DNA of 64,000 bases from assembly GCA_035447065.1 (NCBI GenBank), contig DAOTGJ010000014.1:1-64000 (forward strand), given 5' to 3'. A program made the position numbers and the translations under genes. The notes under the pieces were generated by a model, which had not been told where the DNA came from, ran no database searches, and worked only from the letters and a program-made list of their open reading frames with translations. The stretch comes from CALEMW01 sp035447065 (GTDB lineage: Bacteria; Krumholzibacteriota; Krumholzibacteriia; LZORAL124-64-63). This document shows, in pieces, positions 22,204 to 31,628 of this stretch. The number at the start of each line of letters is the position of its first letter. The stretch's first letter is position 1.

Positions 22204-24432
22204 ATGACCTGCCTGCGGCTCCGATTCATGATCCTGCTGCTGCTCGCCCTCGTCGGCTGCGCCCGCCAGGCGCCGCCGCCGCTCACCACGCCGGAGCGGG
22301 TCCTCGCGTCCCGCTTCACGTCCGTGGACCTGGAGACCTTCCTGGCGCTGCCCGATGCGGAGCGCCGGGCGCGCGCCCAGGCGGCCGATTCCGACTTCAG
22401 CGCCGTGCTGCTGCACCGCACGCGCCTGGAGGAGCAGCGGCGCTTCGAGCAGTACAGCGACGGCCTGCACGGCAACACCGCCCAGTTCACGCCCAATCCC
22501 GCCGACGAGACCGTGACCGACCGTCTGATCCGGAAGCTCCACCGCGCCACCTCCGTGGATCCCAGCTTCGCGGAAGCCTGGTGGGAGCTGGGGGACGATC
22601 TCCTGCTCATCGGCGATCCCGTCCGGGCCCGCGCCGCCTTCCTCTCCGGCCTGCGCGCCGCGCCGCATGACGGCCGCCCATCGTCCCTGGAAGATCTGCC
22701 CGACGCCCTGCGCGTGGGGGCGGCCTGGGCCTGCCGCGACCAGGGCGAGCCGGAGCGGGGCCTGGCCCTGGTCCTGGACGTGCCGCCCGCGTCGGTCCAT
22801 GCCCGCGAGGCGCTGCTGCTGCGCGGCCTGCTGCTGGCCGACGCCGGCCGCTTCCATGAGGCCTGGGACGTGGCCATGGCCCTGGAGGCCGCCGTCTTCC
22901 CGCACCGCAGCTACCTGCGCATGGGGTTCGGCACCACGCGGTCGGGTTACCAGCGCCGCTGGATCCAGGCCTGCGCCTGGCTGGGGCAGGGCGAGCCCGG
23001 CATGGCGCGCCACGCCCTGGGCGACCTGAACATGACCCAGGGCGACCGCCCCTTCATGCGCCGCTTCTGGGACGACGTGGGCCTGGTCTGCGAGCTGACC
23101 GGGAACGTGGACGAGGCGGCCCAGTGCTACGGCCTGGCCCTGGTGGGCGACCGCGAGCGCCTGCCCTTCGTGCCATGGGAGGCGTACAGCGTGCCTCCGA
23201 TCATCGGCGGCCATCCCAGCCTGCGGCTGCCGTTCTTCACCGTGTTCGAGACCAACCGCTACGCGGGGTCGCCCTTCGCCTTCGCCGTGCAGCTCATGAT
23301 CGACACGGCCAACGCGGAGGATCCCGCGCGCCGAGCCGATCTGGCCGCGCTGGCCGACGCGGCCTGGTCGCGCAACATGCGCCGCGGCGTGCGGCCCCTG
23401 GAGTCCCAGGCCCTGCGCGGCCGCACCCGCTCCTACGCCGGCGACATGGCGGGAGCGGAGGCGGATCTGCGCGAGGCCTGCGCCGCGCTCGCCGCCCGCG
23501 GCACTCCCGACGGCGAGAGCCTCATGCTCCTGGGCCTGCTGCTCCTGCAGCAGCAGCGGGCCGGCGAGGCCGCGCCCTATCTGGCCCAGGCCACCGCCGT
23601 GGACAGCACCCTGGCCGGCGCCTGGCGCGGGCTGGGCGCCGCCCTGGCCACCGCCGGCGACGGCGCCGGCGCCCTGGCCGCCATGGACCGCGCCGTGGAC
23701 CTGGAGCCCGGCAACTCGTCGGGCTGGTACAACCGCGGCCTGCTCCAGGCCGGACGCGGCCGATGGGCGGAGGCGCTGGTGGACCTGGAGCTCGCCACGC
23801 GCCTGGCCCCCTGGAACCAGGACGCCCGGGACCTCCTGCAGCGCGCCGCCTCCGAGCTGCGGCGCGAGGGCCGGCAGGCGGAGCTGGCCGCCTCCGGCGC
23901 GGAGGCCGCCCGGCTGGCCGCCGCCAATCCCACCCTGGCCGCCGGCGGCGTGGACGACCGCCCCGGCGCGGTCCTGCTCGGAGGAACGCGCGGCCCCCGC
24001 GAGGCCGCGCCGCGCGTGGACTACGCGGCTCGTGCGGAGGAGCTCATCGCCGACCTCGCCGCGGCCGACGATCCCGACCTGCGCCGGCAGCTCGCCGACG
24101 CCTACCTCCACCTGGGCCGCGCGGACGAGGCCGCCGCCCTGGTGGCCCGCGCCGAGCCGTCCGCCGTGCCGCCCCTGGACGACCTGCTCATCCTCCTGCG
24201 CGCCGACCGCAGCCGCGGCGTGGCCGACCGCGCCGCCGGCCTGGTGGACCGCATGGACGACGGCTCCCTGCCCGACGACCCCGAGCTCTGGTCCCTGGTG
24301 GCCCTGACCTGCCTGGACGCCGGCCGCGATGACGCCGGCCGCCGCGCTCTGGACAAGGCCGTGGCCCTGGACCCGGCCAACGACGGGCTGCGCCTCTACC
24401 GGAACTTCCTGAGCGGGAGCGACGGCCGGTGA
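22204..24432 (+). CDS. Large TPR-containing lipoprotein
   Basis: Protein of 742 aa. Signal peptide of lipoprotein type (FMILLLLALVGC, Cys at about residue 19). Tetratricopeptide-like helical repeats are recognisable throughout the C-terminal half, clearest around residues 470-560 (AWRGLGAALATAGDGAGALAA, then GWYNRGLLQAGRGRWAEALVD) and at the end (RRALDKAVALDPANDGLRLY). The N-terminal half is helical but without a recognisable domain. Probably a periplasmic-facing scaffold. Translationally coupled (GTGA) to a putative barrel protein, which suggests the two work together. Confidence 0.75.
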   Translation: MTCLRLRFMILLLLALVGCARQAPPPLTTPERVLASRFTSVDLETFLALPDAERRARAQAADSDFSAVLLHRTRLEEQRRFEQYSDGLHGNTAQFTPNPADETVTDRLIRKLHRATSVDPSFAEAWWELGDDLLLIGDPVRARAAFLSGLRAAPHDGRPSSLEDLPDALRVGAAWACRDQGEPERGLALVLDVPPASVHAREALLLRGLLLADAGRFHEAWDVAMALEAAVFPHRSYLRMGFGTTRSGYQRRWIQACAWLGQGEPGMARHALGDLNMTQGDRPFMRRFWDDVGLVCELTGNVDEAAQCYGLALVGDRERLPFVPWEAYSVPPIIGGHPSLRLPFFTVFETNRYAGSPFAFAVQLMIDTANAEDPARRADLAALADAAWSRNMRRGVRPLESQALRGRTRSYAGDMAGAEADLREACAALAARGTPDGESLMLLGLLLLQQQRAGEAAPYLAQATAVDSTLAGAWRGLGAALATAGDGAGALAAMDRAVDLEPGNSSGWYNRGLLQAGRGRWAEALVDLELATRLAPWNQDARDLLQRAASELRREGRQAELAASGAEAARLAAANPTLAAGGVDDRPGAVLLGGTRGPREAAPRVDYAARAEELIADLAAADDPDLRRQLADAYLHLGRADEAAALVARAEPSAVPPLDDLLILLRADRSRGVADRAAGLVDRMDDGSLPDDPELWSLVALTCLDAGRDDAGRRALDKAVALDPANDGLRLYRNFLSGSDGR

Positions 24433-25439
24433 ACCGCCTCCTCGTGGCGGGCCTGCTGCTCCTGGCGACCGTGGCCGACGCCCACGATGCGGCCGAGTTC
24501 GCGGACACCTCGCCGCGCACCCCGGACGCCGTGCGCCTGGAGCAGGTGCTCAGCGCAATGGAGTCGGGCCAGGTCCTGCGCGTGCACGCGTCCGGAGTCG
24601 TGCAGGAGGGCACGTTCGTCACCCGCGACGGCGGCGACGTGCTCCTGGACACCGTCGCGGGCCGCGTGCGCATCCCCGTGGACGGCATCCGCGGCCTCGC
24701 CGCCCACGGCCGCTTCACCGGCTGGGCCGCGCGGCGCGGCGCCGTGGGCGGCGGCATCCTGCTGGGAGCCTACGGCCTGATGCTGGGCGCTGTGATCTCC
24801 GCCGACGATGACGGCTCGGTGCCCGTCCTGGGCGCCATCGGCCTGGTGGGCGGCGCGGTGGCCGGCGGTGCGGTGGGTGGTCTGGCGGGCGCCGCGTTCC
24901 CGCGCTGGCGCGTTCTTTGGGGCGTCCTGCCCCGGGATGCGGTCGAGCCGCGGGAGGACTCCGCCGTGACCGGCGGTTTCGCCCTGGGCGCGGGCTGGTC
25001 CGCGGCTCTGGGCGGCGCCGGCGACGGCGGCCTGGCGTGGCAGGCCCAGCTCCGCATCCGCACGTCGTCGGGTCTGGCGCACGGCCTGGAGCTGATGCAC
25101 GCCCGGCCGGGGCCGGCGCGGCAGGAGTATCCCAGCCCGCCCGGCGGCGCGCCGGCCTTCGAACCCGCCGCCCGCCTCACCCAGGCCGGCTGGCGGGCGG
25201 AGATGCCCCTGGTCGGCGCCGCGAGCGCCATGGCGCCGTTCCTCAGCGGCGGCGTGGGGACCTACTTCTGGCAGGACACCTACCTGGGCTACAGCCTGGG
25301 GGCCGGCCTGCGCGTGGAGCCGCGGCCGGGTCGGTCGGGCCTGGTGCTGGAGGCGCGCCGCCACGACAACCTGCAGAACCTCACCGAGACCGATCCCGCC
25401 CACTGGACGGCCACCGCCTCGCTGGCCTGGAGCTGGTAG
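24429..25439 (+). CDS. Putative outer membrane beta-barrel protein
   Basis: Protein of 336 aa starting with GTG that overlaps the previous stop. Signal peptide at residues 1-18 (LLVAGLLLLATVADA). Residues about 35-80 look like a small beta domain; two Gly-rich hydrophobic helices at about 97-145 (GGILLGAYGLMLGAVIS, GAIGLVGGAVAGGAVGGLAGA) resemble glycine-zipper segments; the C-terminal 160 residues alternate polar and aromatic residues and end in SLAWSW with a terminal aromatic, typical of barrel proteins. No family recognised. Confidence 0.6.
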   Translation: MNRLLVAGLLLLATVADAHDAAEFADTSPRTPDAVRLEQVLSAMESGQVLRVHASGVVQEGTFVTRDGGDVLLDTVAGRVRIPVDGIRGLAAHGRFTGWAARRGAVGGGILLGAYGLMLGAVISADDDGSVPVLGAIGLVGGAVAGGAVGGLAGAAFPRWRVLWGVLPRDAVEPREDSAVTGGFALGAGWSAALGGAGDGGLAWQAQLRIRTSSGLAHGLELMHARPGPARQEYPSPPGGAPAFEPAARLTQAGWRAEMPLVGAASAMAPFLSGGVGTYFWQDTYLGYSLGAGLRVEPRPGRSGLVLEARRHDNLQNLTETDPAHWTATASLAWSW

Positions 25440-25445
25440 CCGGAA

Positions 25446-25483
25446 CGCGGCGCGCCGCCCCCGGCAGGAGGCGGCGCGCCGCG
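25446..25483. terminator. Bidirectional terminator hairpin
   Basis: Perfect 14-bp inverted repeat (25446-25459 with 25470-25483) and 10-nt loop in the 63-base gap between two convergent genes. Very GC-rich, with no T-run. Confidence 0.6.
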
Positions 25484-25502
25484 GCGGAGCCTCGCCCGTC
25501 CG

Positions 25503-27608
25503 CTATTCCACGCCCGCCATCTTCAGCAGGAACGCGTACATCAGCGCCGTCTCCTGATGCCTCCGGAAGCGCCCCGAGGCGCCGCCGTGGCCCGCCTCCA
25601 TGTTCGTCTGGAACAGGAGCAGATGGTCGTCGGTCTTCAGAGCGCGCAGCTTGGCCGTCCACTTGGCGGGCTCCCAGTACTGCACCTGGGAATCGTGCAG
25701 GCCGGTCATGATCAGCAGGTGGGGGTACTCCTGCGCCGTCACGTTGTCGTAGGGCGAATAGCCGAGCATGTACTCGTAGGACTCGCGCTCGTTGGGGTTG
25801 CCCCATTCGTCGTACTCGAAGGTGGTCAGGGGGATGGTCTCGTCCAGCATGGTGGTGACCACGTCCACGAAGGGCACCTGGGCCACGGCGGCGTGGAAGA
25901 GGTCCGGCGCCATGTTGACCACGGCGCCCACGAGCAGGCCGCCGGCGCTGCCGCCCAGGCAGGAGAGGCGCGCGGGGGCGGCGTAGCCCTGGGCCACCAG
26001 GGCGCGGCCGCAGTCGATGAAGTCCGTGAACGTGTTCATCTTCTTGAGCAGCTTGCCGTCGTCGTACCAGCGGCGGCCCATCTCCTCGCCGCCGCGGATG
26101 TGGGCGATGGCGTAGGTGAAGCCGCGGTCCAGCAGGCTCAGGCGCGCGGAGCTGAACGACGGCTCCATGCTGGCGCCGTAGCTGCCGTAGCCGTAGAGCA
26201 GCAGCGGCGCGGTGCCGTCCACCGGGGTGTCGGTGCGGCGGACCAGGCTGACCGGCACCAGCGCGCCGTCGCGGGCGGGGATCATCAGGCGCTCGGTCAC
26301 GTAGCGGGCGGGGTCGAAGTCGCCCACCACCACGTCGCGCTTGAGCAGCGTGGTCTCGCCCGTGCGCATGTCGTAGTCGTACGTGGATTCCGGCGTGGTC
26401 ATGGACTCGTAGCCCAGGCGCAGCAGGTGGGAGTCGGGCTCGCGGTTGTCGGCGGTCCAGATGGCGTAGGCGGTCTCGCCCAGGTCGATCTCGCGGGACA
26501 CGCCGGTGGCGCGGTCGATCACGCGCAGTCGGCGCAGGCCGTCGCGGCGCTCCAGCACGGCGATCCAGTCGTGGAAGAGCACGGCGCGCATGAAGAGCAC
26601 GTCGTCGCGGTGGGGGACCACGTCCTCCCAGGCCGACGGGTCCGCCTCCGGCGCGCGCACCAGGCGGAAGTTGCGTGCGTCCTTGTTGGTGCGGATGTAC
26701 CAGTGGCCGTCCAGGTGGTCCACGGCGTGCTCGTGATCGCGCTCGCGGGGCAGCAGCACGCGGGGCTCGCCCTCGGGGTGCTGCGCGTCGATGACCAGGG
26801 TCTCCGTGCTCAGGGTCTGGTCCGATTCGATGAGCACCCAGCGGCGGGACATGGTCTTGTCCAGGCCCACGTTGAAGGTCTCGTCGTTCTCCTGGAAGAC
26901 CAGCGCGTCGGCGGCAGGGTCCGTGCCCAGCACGTGGCGCCACACCTGGTAGGAGCGCAGGGTCTGCGGATCCTTGCGGGTGTAGAAGAGGGTGCGGCCG
27001 TCCTCGGCCCAGACCAGGTTGGGCGTGGCGTCCTCCAGCACGTCGGGCAGCATCTCGCCCGTGCGCAGGTCCTTGAAGCGGACGGTGTAGATGCGGCGGC
27101 CCACGGCGTCTTCGGCCCAGGCCAGCACGTGGCCGTCGGAGCTCACGTCGGCGCCGGACACCTGGAAGAACCCGTGGCCGGCGGCCAGCAGGTTCACGTC
27201 CAGCATGACCTGCTCGGGGGCGTCGGGCACGTCGGCGCGGCGCACGTACACCGGGTACTCGCGGCCCTCCTCGTAGCGGCGCGAGTACCACCAGCCGCCC
27301 TCGCGCACGGGCACGCTGTCGTCATCGGGCTGGATGCGGCCCACGATCTCCTGGTAGAGGGTCTCGCGCAGGTCGGCCCAGGGGGCGGTCACGGCGTCGG
27401 CGTAGGCGTTCTCGGCCTCGAGGTAGGCGGTGACCTCCGGGTCCTCGCGCTCGCGCAGCCAGTAGTAGTCGTCGGTGCGGGTGTGGCCGAACTCCTCGAA
27501 CACCACGGGCTCGATCTTGGCCACGGGCGGCGCGGGGTCGTGGGCGGCGGGGCCGCAGCCGGCAAGCTGGATCGTCAAGAGCAGGACCACCGGGGACAGG
27601 GTGCGCAT
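25503..27608 (-). CDS. Prolyl oligopeptidase family (S9A) peptidase, lipoprotein
   Basis: Protein of 701 aa. Lipobox QLAGC at the N-terminus anchors it to a membrane. Residues about 30-420 form the seven-bladed propeller that gates access; the C-terminal alpha/beta hydrolase carries the catalytic triad Ser in LGGSAGG, Asp in TGLHDSQV and His in AGHGGASG. The WYDDGKLLKKMNTFTDFIDC and GYGSYGASM segments are typical of the oligopeptidase B (PtrB) branch, which cleaves short peptides after basic residues. Likely a periplasmic or surface peptide-degrading enzyme. Confidence 0.93.
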   Translation of the reverse strand: MRTLSPVVLLLTIQLAGCGPAAHDPAPPVAKIEPVVFEEFGHTRTDDYYWLREREDPEVTAYLEAENAYADAVTAPWADLRETLYQEIVGRIQPDDDSVPVREGGWWYSRRYEEGREYPVYVRRADVPDAPEQVMLDVNLLAAGHGFFQVSGADVSSDGHVLAWAEDAVGRRIYTVRFKDLRTGEMLPDVLEDATPNLVWAEDGRTLFYTRKDPQTLRSYQVWRHVLGTDPAADALVFQENDETFNVGLDKTMSRRWVLIESDQTLSTETLVIDAQHPEGEPRVLLPRERDHEHAVDHLDGHWYIRTNKDARNFRLVRAPEADPSAWEDVVPHRDDVLFMRAVLFHDWIAVLERRDGLRRLRVIDRATGVSREIDLGETAYAIWTADNREPDSHLLRLGYESMTTPESTYDYDMRTGETTLLKRDVVVGDFDPARYVTERLMIPARDGALVPVSLVRRTDTPVDGTAPLLLYGYGSYGASMEPSFSSARLSLLDRGFTYAIAHIRGGEEMGRRWYDDGKLLKKMNTFTDFIDCGRALVAQGYAAPARLSCLGGSAGGLLVGAVVNMAPDLFHAAVAQVPFVDVVTTMLDETIPLTTFEYDEWGNPNERESYEYMLGYSPYDNVTAQEYPHLLIMTGLHDSQVQYWEPAKWTAKLRALKTDDHLLLFQTNMEAGHGGASGRFRRHQETALMYAFLLKMAGVE

Positions 27609-27821
27609 GAGGTCACCTCAGGGGTTGGGGAGGCGAAGCGGAGCCGACAGTCTACCGGCGCCGGTGCGGCGGGGCAAGACGGCGTCGGCAGAACCGGACA
27701 CCGTCGGCTGGGTACGCGGCCCGCGGACGCGGGTTGCGCCTCCGCCCGTGACGACGGCGGCGGCGTGCGGTAGGCTGCGGTCGCCCGCACCGTTTCCGAT
27801 CCGCAGCCAAGGACGGCGTCC

Positions 27822-28997
27822 ATGCCCCAGGTCCGCACCGGACTCGACCGGCTCCTCCACGAGGGCCACCCCCTGCTGACCGGCCGCCGCGCCGGCCTGC
27901 TCTGCCATCCGGCCAGCGTGGACGCCCGCCTGCGCCACGCCGCCGCCCTGCTCCACGCGGACCCGCGCTGGGAGCTGCGCGCCTTCTTCGGGCCGCAGCA
28001 CGGGATCCGGGGCGAGACCCAGGACAACATGATCGAGTGGGAGGGCTTCCGGGATCCGGCCACGGGCCTGCCCGTGCACTCGCTGTACGGCGCGCACCGC
28101 AAGCCCACGCAGGAGATGCTGCGCGGCCTGGACGTGCTGGTGGTGGACCTGCAGGACGTGGGCGCCCGCTACTACACCTTCATCTGGACGGTGCTGCTCT
28201 GCCTGGAGGCCTGCGCGGAGGCGGGGGTGGACGTGCTGGTCCTGGACCGCCCCAACCCCCTGGGCGACGCGCGCGAGGGCAACGTGGGCGATCCCGCCTA
28301 CCGCTCCTTCGTGGGCCTGGCGCCGGTGCCCATGCGCCACGGCCTGACCGTGGGGCAGATGGCGCGCTGGTGCGTGGCGCATTTTCGGCTCGACGTGGAG
28401 CTGGCGGTGCTGGGCGCGCGGGGCGGCCGCCCGTCGGACACCCATCCGGCCACGGGCCTGCCGTGGGTGCTGCCTTCGCCCAACATGCCCACCTGGGACA
28501 CGGCGCTGGTCTATCCGGGCATGTGCCTGCTGGAGGGCACCAGCGCGTCCGAGGGGCGGGGCACCACGCGGCCCTTCGAGATCTTCGGGCTGCCCGGACT
28601 GGACTCCGACGCCCTCGTCGCCCGTCTGGCGGGCCGCGGCCTGCCCGGCGTCGTCTTCCGCCCCCTGCACTTCCAGCCCACCTTCCAGAAGCACGCCGGC
28701 GCGCTCTGCGGCGGCGCCCAGATCCACGTGACCGATGCGGCCTCCTTCCGCCCCGTGCGCACGGCGGTGGAGATCCTGGCGGCACTGCTGGCCCTGGCGC
28801 CGGAGACCTTCGCCTGGAACCCGCCGCCCTACGAATACGAGACGGAGAAGCTGCCCATCGACATCCTGGCCGGCGGCCCGGAGCTGCGCGAGGCCCTGGC
28901 CGCGGGCGCGGACCCCGCCGAGCTCTGCGCGGCGTGGGATGAGCAGGCCGCGGACTTCGCCCGCGACCTGGATCCGGCGGTCTTCGCCGATGACTGA
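27822..28997 (+). CDS. namZ: Exo-beta-N-acetylmuramidase NamZ (DUF1343)
   Basis: Protein of 391 aa, full-length DUF1343 domain: GLLCHPASVD, FFGPQHGIRGETQDNM, VVDLQDVGARYYTFIWT, VLDRPNPLG, LPSPNMPTWDTALVYPG and LLEGTSASEGRGTTRPFE. The founding enzyme releases terminal MurNAc from peptidoglycan fragments. No signal peptide is visible, so it may act in the cytoplasm on imported MurNAc-containing disaccharides, or use a non-classical route. Its stop overlaps the MurU-AmgK gene by 8 bases, and that gene would convert the freed MurNAc to UDP-MurNAc, so the pair makes a recycling cassette. Confidence 0.9.
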   Translation: MPQVRTGLDRLLHEGHPLLTGRRAGLLCHPASVDARLRHAAALLHADPRWELRAFFGPQHGIRGETQDNMIEWEGFRDPATGLPVHSLYGAHRKPTQEMLRGLDVLVVDLQDVGARYYTFIWTVLLCLEACAEAGVDVLVLDRPNPLGDAREGNVGDPAYRSFVGLAPVPMRHGLTVGQMARWCVAHFRLDVELAVLGARGGRPSDTHPATGLPWVLPSPNMPTWDTALVYPGMCLLEGTSASEGRGTTRPFEIFGLPGLDSDALVARLAGRGLPGVVFRPLHFQPTFQKHAGALCGGAQIHVTDAASFRPVRTAVEILAALLALAPETFAWNPPPYEYETEKLPIDILAGGPELREALAAGADPAELCAAWDEQAADFARDLDPAVFADD

Positions 28998-30903
28998 GCC
29001 GCGGCCCGCCCTGGTCCTGGCCGCCGGCTACGGCACTCGCCTGCGGCCGCTGACCGACGTGCTGCCCAAGCCCCTGGCCCCGCTGCTGGGCCGGCCCCTG
29101 CTGGACCATGCGCTGGACCGGCTGGCCGCCGCCGGAGTCACGCGCGTGGCGGTGAACGCGCACCACCTGGGCGACCTCATCGCCGCGCACCTGGCGGCGC
29201 GGGCCGACGGGCCGCCCACGGTCCTCTACCCCGAGCCCGAGATCCTGGGCACCGCGGGCCCCCTGCACGCGGCGCGGGCGCTGCTGGGCGAGGGGCCGGC
29301 GTTCCTGCTCCACAACGGCGACGTGTGGTGCGACGCCGATCTGACCGCCGCCCTGGATCTGCGCCGCGCCCACGACGCCGAGGGCGTGCTCCTGCTCACG
29401 GACCTGCCGCGCGTCAACAGCGTGCGCCTGGGCGCCGACGGCCGCGTGCGCGACGTGGCCGGCCTGGCCCACGCCCCCGCCCGCGACGGCGACCGCCTGC
29501 TCACCTACACCGGCGTGGCCGTCTTCGCGCGCCGTTTCCTGGAGCGCATCCCGCCGGGCCCGAGCGGCCTGGCGCCGGCGTTGGCGGCGGCCGCCGCCGT
29601 GGGGGGGCTGCGCGGCCTGGTGATCCCCCTGCGCGCCTGGAGCGATCTGGGCACCCCGCGCTCGTACCTGGAAGCCCATGCCGAGCTCCTGGCCGTGGGG
29701 GAGCGGATCCGCGTGGCGGCGACGGCCGACGTGGACCCCGGCGCCCTGCTGGAGGGGTTCGCGGCGATCGGCGACGGCGCCCGTGTGGGACCCGGCGTGA
29801 CCCTGAGCGACTGCGTGGTCCTGCCCGGCGCCGAGGTGCGCGGACCCGGCCGCCGCCATCGCGTGGTGCTGGGGCCAGGCTGGGAGATGCCCGCGTTTCC
29901 CGACGCCGCGTCGCCGCCCCCCGCGGACCTGCACGCCTGGCTGCGCGAGGCCGGCCCCTGGGATCCGGACACGGCCACGCCGCTGACCGGTCAAGCCTCG
30001 GACCGCCGCTACTGGCGCGTCCGCGGCGCCGACGGCCCGGCCGTGCTGCTGGACTCCCGCGGCGACGCCTCCGAGTTCGACCGCACGGTGGCCCTGAGCC
30101 GCGCCCTCCATGACCAGGGCCTGGGCGGCGCCGCGGTGCGCGCCGTGGCGCCGGAACGGCCCGCGGCGGTCTTCGAGGATCTGGGGGACCGGACCCTGGG
30201 GGCCGCCCTGGCCCAGGATCCCGAAGCCTGGCGCGCCCTCTACCGGGACGCCCTCGGCTGGATCCCCCGGCTCCAGGCCCGCACGGACGCCGCGGCCGAG
30301 CGGATGCCCCTGGCCTGCGACCGCACCCTGGACCGCGCCGCCCTGAGGGCGGAGAGCCGCTACTTCGCCGAGCGGTTCCTGCTCCAGGAGCGTGGGCTGC
30401 CGCCGGAGACGGTGGCGGCCCTGGACCCGGAGCTGGAGCGGCTGGCCGATGCGGTGGCCGCCCTGCCGCGCCGCCTGATCCACCGCGACTACCAGTCCAC
30501 CAACATCCTGCTCCGGAGCGGAGAGGTGCGGGTGGTGGACGTGCAGGGCATGCGCCTGGGCCCGGCCGGCTACGACGCCGCTTCGCTGCTGCGCGACCCC
30601 TACGCGGATCTGGATCCCGCGCGGGTGCGGAGCCTGCTCGCGGATTGGGACGCCGGCCTGCGGGGCGATTCCCCCGCCGACGCCGCCCAGATCGTCCTGG
30701 CCGGCCTCCAGCGCTCCCTGCAGGCCCTCGGTGCCTACGGATATCTGGCCCGGATCCGCGGCAAGGCGGAGTTCCGGCGCTTCATCCCGGCGGGGCTGCG
30801 GCAGCTGCGGGCCGGGCTGATGGACACCGCCGAAGCGGGCGGGCCGCCCCTGCCGAGGCTGGAAGAGATCGTGGAGATCGAATTACAAAAGAGCAAAAGT
30901 TGA
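28990..30903 (+). CDS. MurU-AmgK fusion: MurNAc-1-P uridylyltransferase plus MurNAc/GlcNAc anomeric kinase
   Basis: Protein of 637 aa. Residues about 1-300 are a sugar-1-phosphate nucleotidyltransferase (LAAGYGTRLRPLTDVLPKPL, HNGDVWCDADL, WSDLGTPRSY) with a few left-handed-helix repeats; residues about 320-637 are an aminoglycoside-phosphotransferase-type kinase with SDRRYWRV, catalytic loop LIHRDYQSTNILL and metal-binding VVDVQGMRLGPAGYD. This is the domain pair AmgK plus MurU that phosphorylates MurNAc at C1 and makes UDP-MurNAc, bypassing de novo synthesis and fosfomycin-sensitive MurA. Here both are on one chain, with MurU first, and the gene overlaps namZ. Confidence 0.88.
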   Translation: MTEPRPALVLAAGYGTRLRPLTDVLPKPLAPLLGRPLLDHALDRLAAAGVTRVAVNAHHLGDLIAAHLAARADGPPTVLYPEPEILGTAGPLHAARALLGEGPAFLLHNGDVWCDADLTAALDLRRAHDAEGVLLLTDLPRVNSVRLGADGRVRDVAGLAHAPARDGDRLLTYTGVAVFARRFLERIPPGPSGLAPALAAAAAVGGLRGLVIPLRAWSDLGTPRSYLEAHAELLAVGERIRVAATADVDPGALLEGFAAIGDGARVGPGVTLSDCVVLPGAEVRGPGRRHRVVLGPGWEMPAFPDAASPPPADLHAWLREAGPWDPDTATPLTGQASDRRYWRVRGADGPAVLLDSRGDASEFDRTVALSRALHDQGLGGAAVRAVAPERPAAVFEDLGDRTLGAALAQDPEAWRALYRDALGWIPRLQARTDAAAERMPLACDRTLDRAALRAESRYFAERFLLQERGLPPETVAALDPELERLADAVAALPRRLIHRDYQSTNILLRSGEVRVVDVQGMRLGPAGYDAASLLRDPYADLDPARVRSLLADWDAGLRGDSPADAAQIVLAGLQRSLQALGAYGYLARIRGKAEFRRFIPAGLRQLRAGLMDTAEAGGPPLPRLEEIVEIELQKSKS

Positions 30904-30928
30904 ACTATTAGATAAAAAATGATAGAAT
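30900..30928 (+). promoter_or_regulatory. Sigma-70-like promoter
   Basis: TTGAAC (30900-30905), 17-base spacer, TAGAAT (30923-30928) in an unusually AT-rich island. It lies 43 bases before the next start codon and overlaps the end of the kinase fusion gene. Confidence 0.7.
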
Positions 30929-30970
30929 GATCCCTCGACTCGAAGGACCACGACCACGCGGAGGGGGATC

Positions 30971-31531
30971 ATGCACATGCGTCACCGAGGGCTCGGCATC
31001 CTGCTGGGCCTGCTGCTCCTGTCCGGCGCCGCCCTGGCGTCCACCAGCACCTATCCGTTGCCTGGCCTGCTGGGCTCGTACAGCGCCGAGCCGGGGCTCC
31101 ATCTGCGCTCCGACGGCTTCACCCTGCCTTCCGACCTGGGCACGGTGTCCGAGGTGTTCATCGCCTGCAGCGGCGTGTACCTGCCGGGCGAGACCCGCGA
31201 CGACCACGACCAGACCTACGTCTGGGAGGCGGAGCTGACCCTCTTCCTGCAGGTGGGCGAGGACCTGTTCTGGGCCGTGCTGAGCCCGGCCGAAGGCGCC
31301 TTCAACCTGCAGGCCATGTTCGTCAGTCCGGGCGGCTCGCCCGTGACCTCGGGCAGCATCGTGGGCGGGGCCGAGGTCATCGTGGACGCCGTGCTGCTGG
31401 CCACCGGCGACGACGGCCGCACCGTGGTGCGCTATCCGGCCGTGAGCCTGACCGCGGCCAGCCTGGAGGTGCACGCCAGCGTGCCCAACCAGGACACCAG
31501 CATGAGCCGGCTGAAGGCCCTCTACCGCTGA
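30971..31531 (+). CDS. Small secreted protein of unknown function
   Basis: Protein of 186 aa with signal peptide (LGILLGLLLLSGAALA, cleavage about residue 23). The mature part is predicted to be mostly beta strand, with one Cys. I recognise no family. It has a good promoter, a GGAGGGGGATC ribosome site and a hairpin after the stop, so it is a single-gene unit that is probably well expressed. Confidence 0.65.
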   Translation: MHMRHRGLGILLGLLLLSGAALASTSTYPLPGLLGSYSAEPGLHLRSDGFTLPSDLGTVSEVFIACSGVYLPGETRDDHDQTYVWEAELTLFLQVGEDLFWAVLSPAEGAFNLQAMFVSPGGSPVTSGSIVGGAEVIVDAVLLATGDDGRTVVRYPAVSLTAASLEVHASVPNQDTSMSRLKALYR

Positions 31532-31551
31532 GACCATTCCTGCCGAGCCCG

Positions 31552-31580
31552 CGCCGCGCCCGTGACATTCGGGCGCGGCG
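31552..31580 (+). terminator. Terminator-like hairpin
   Basis: Perfect 11-bp stem (CGCCGCGCCCG at 31552-31562 with 31570-31580), 7-nt loop, 20 bases after the stop of the small secreted protein. No T-run follows. Confidence 0.55.
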
Positions 31581-31628
31581 ATGCCATGATGGGGCTCCGC
31601 CGCCACCGCGCGGCGTGAAAGGAGCCCC

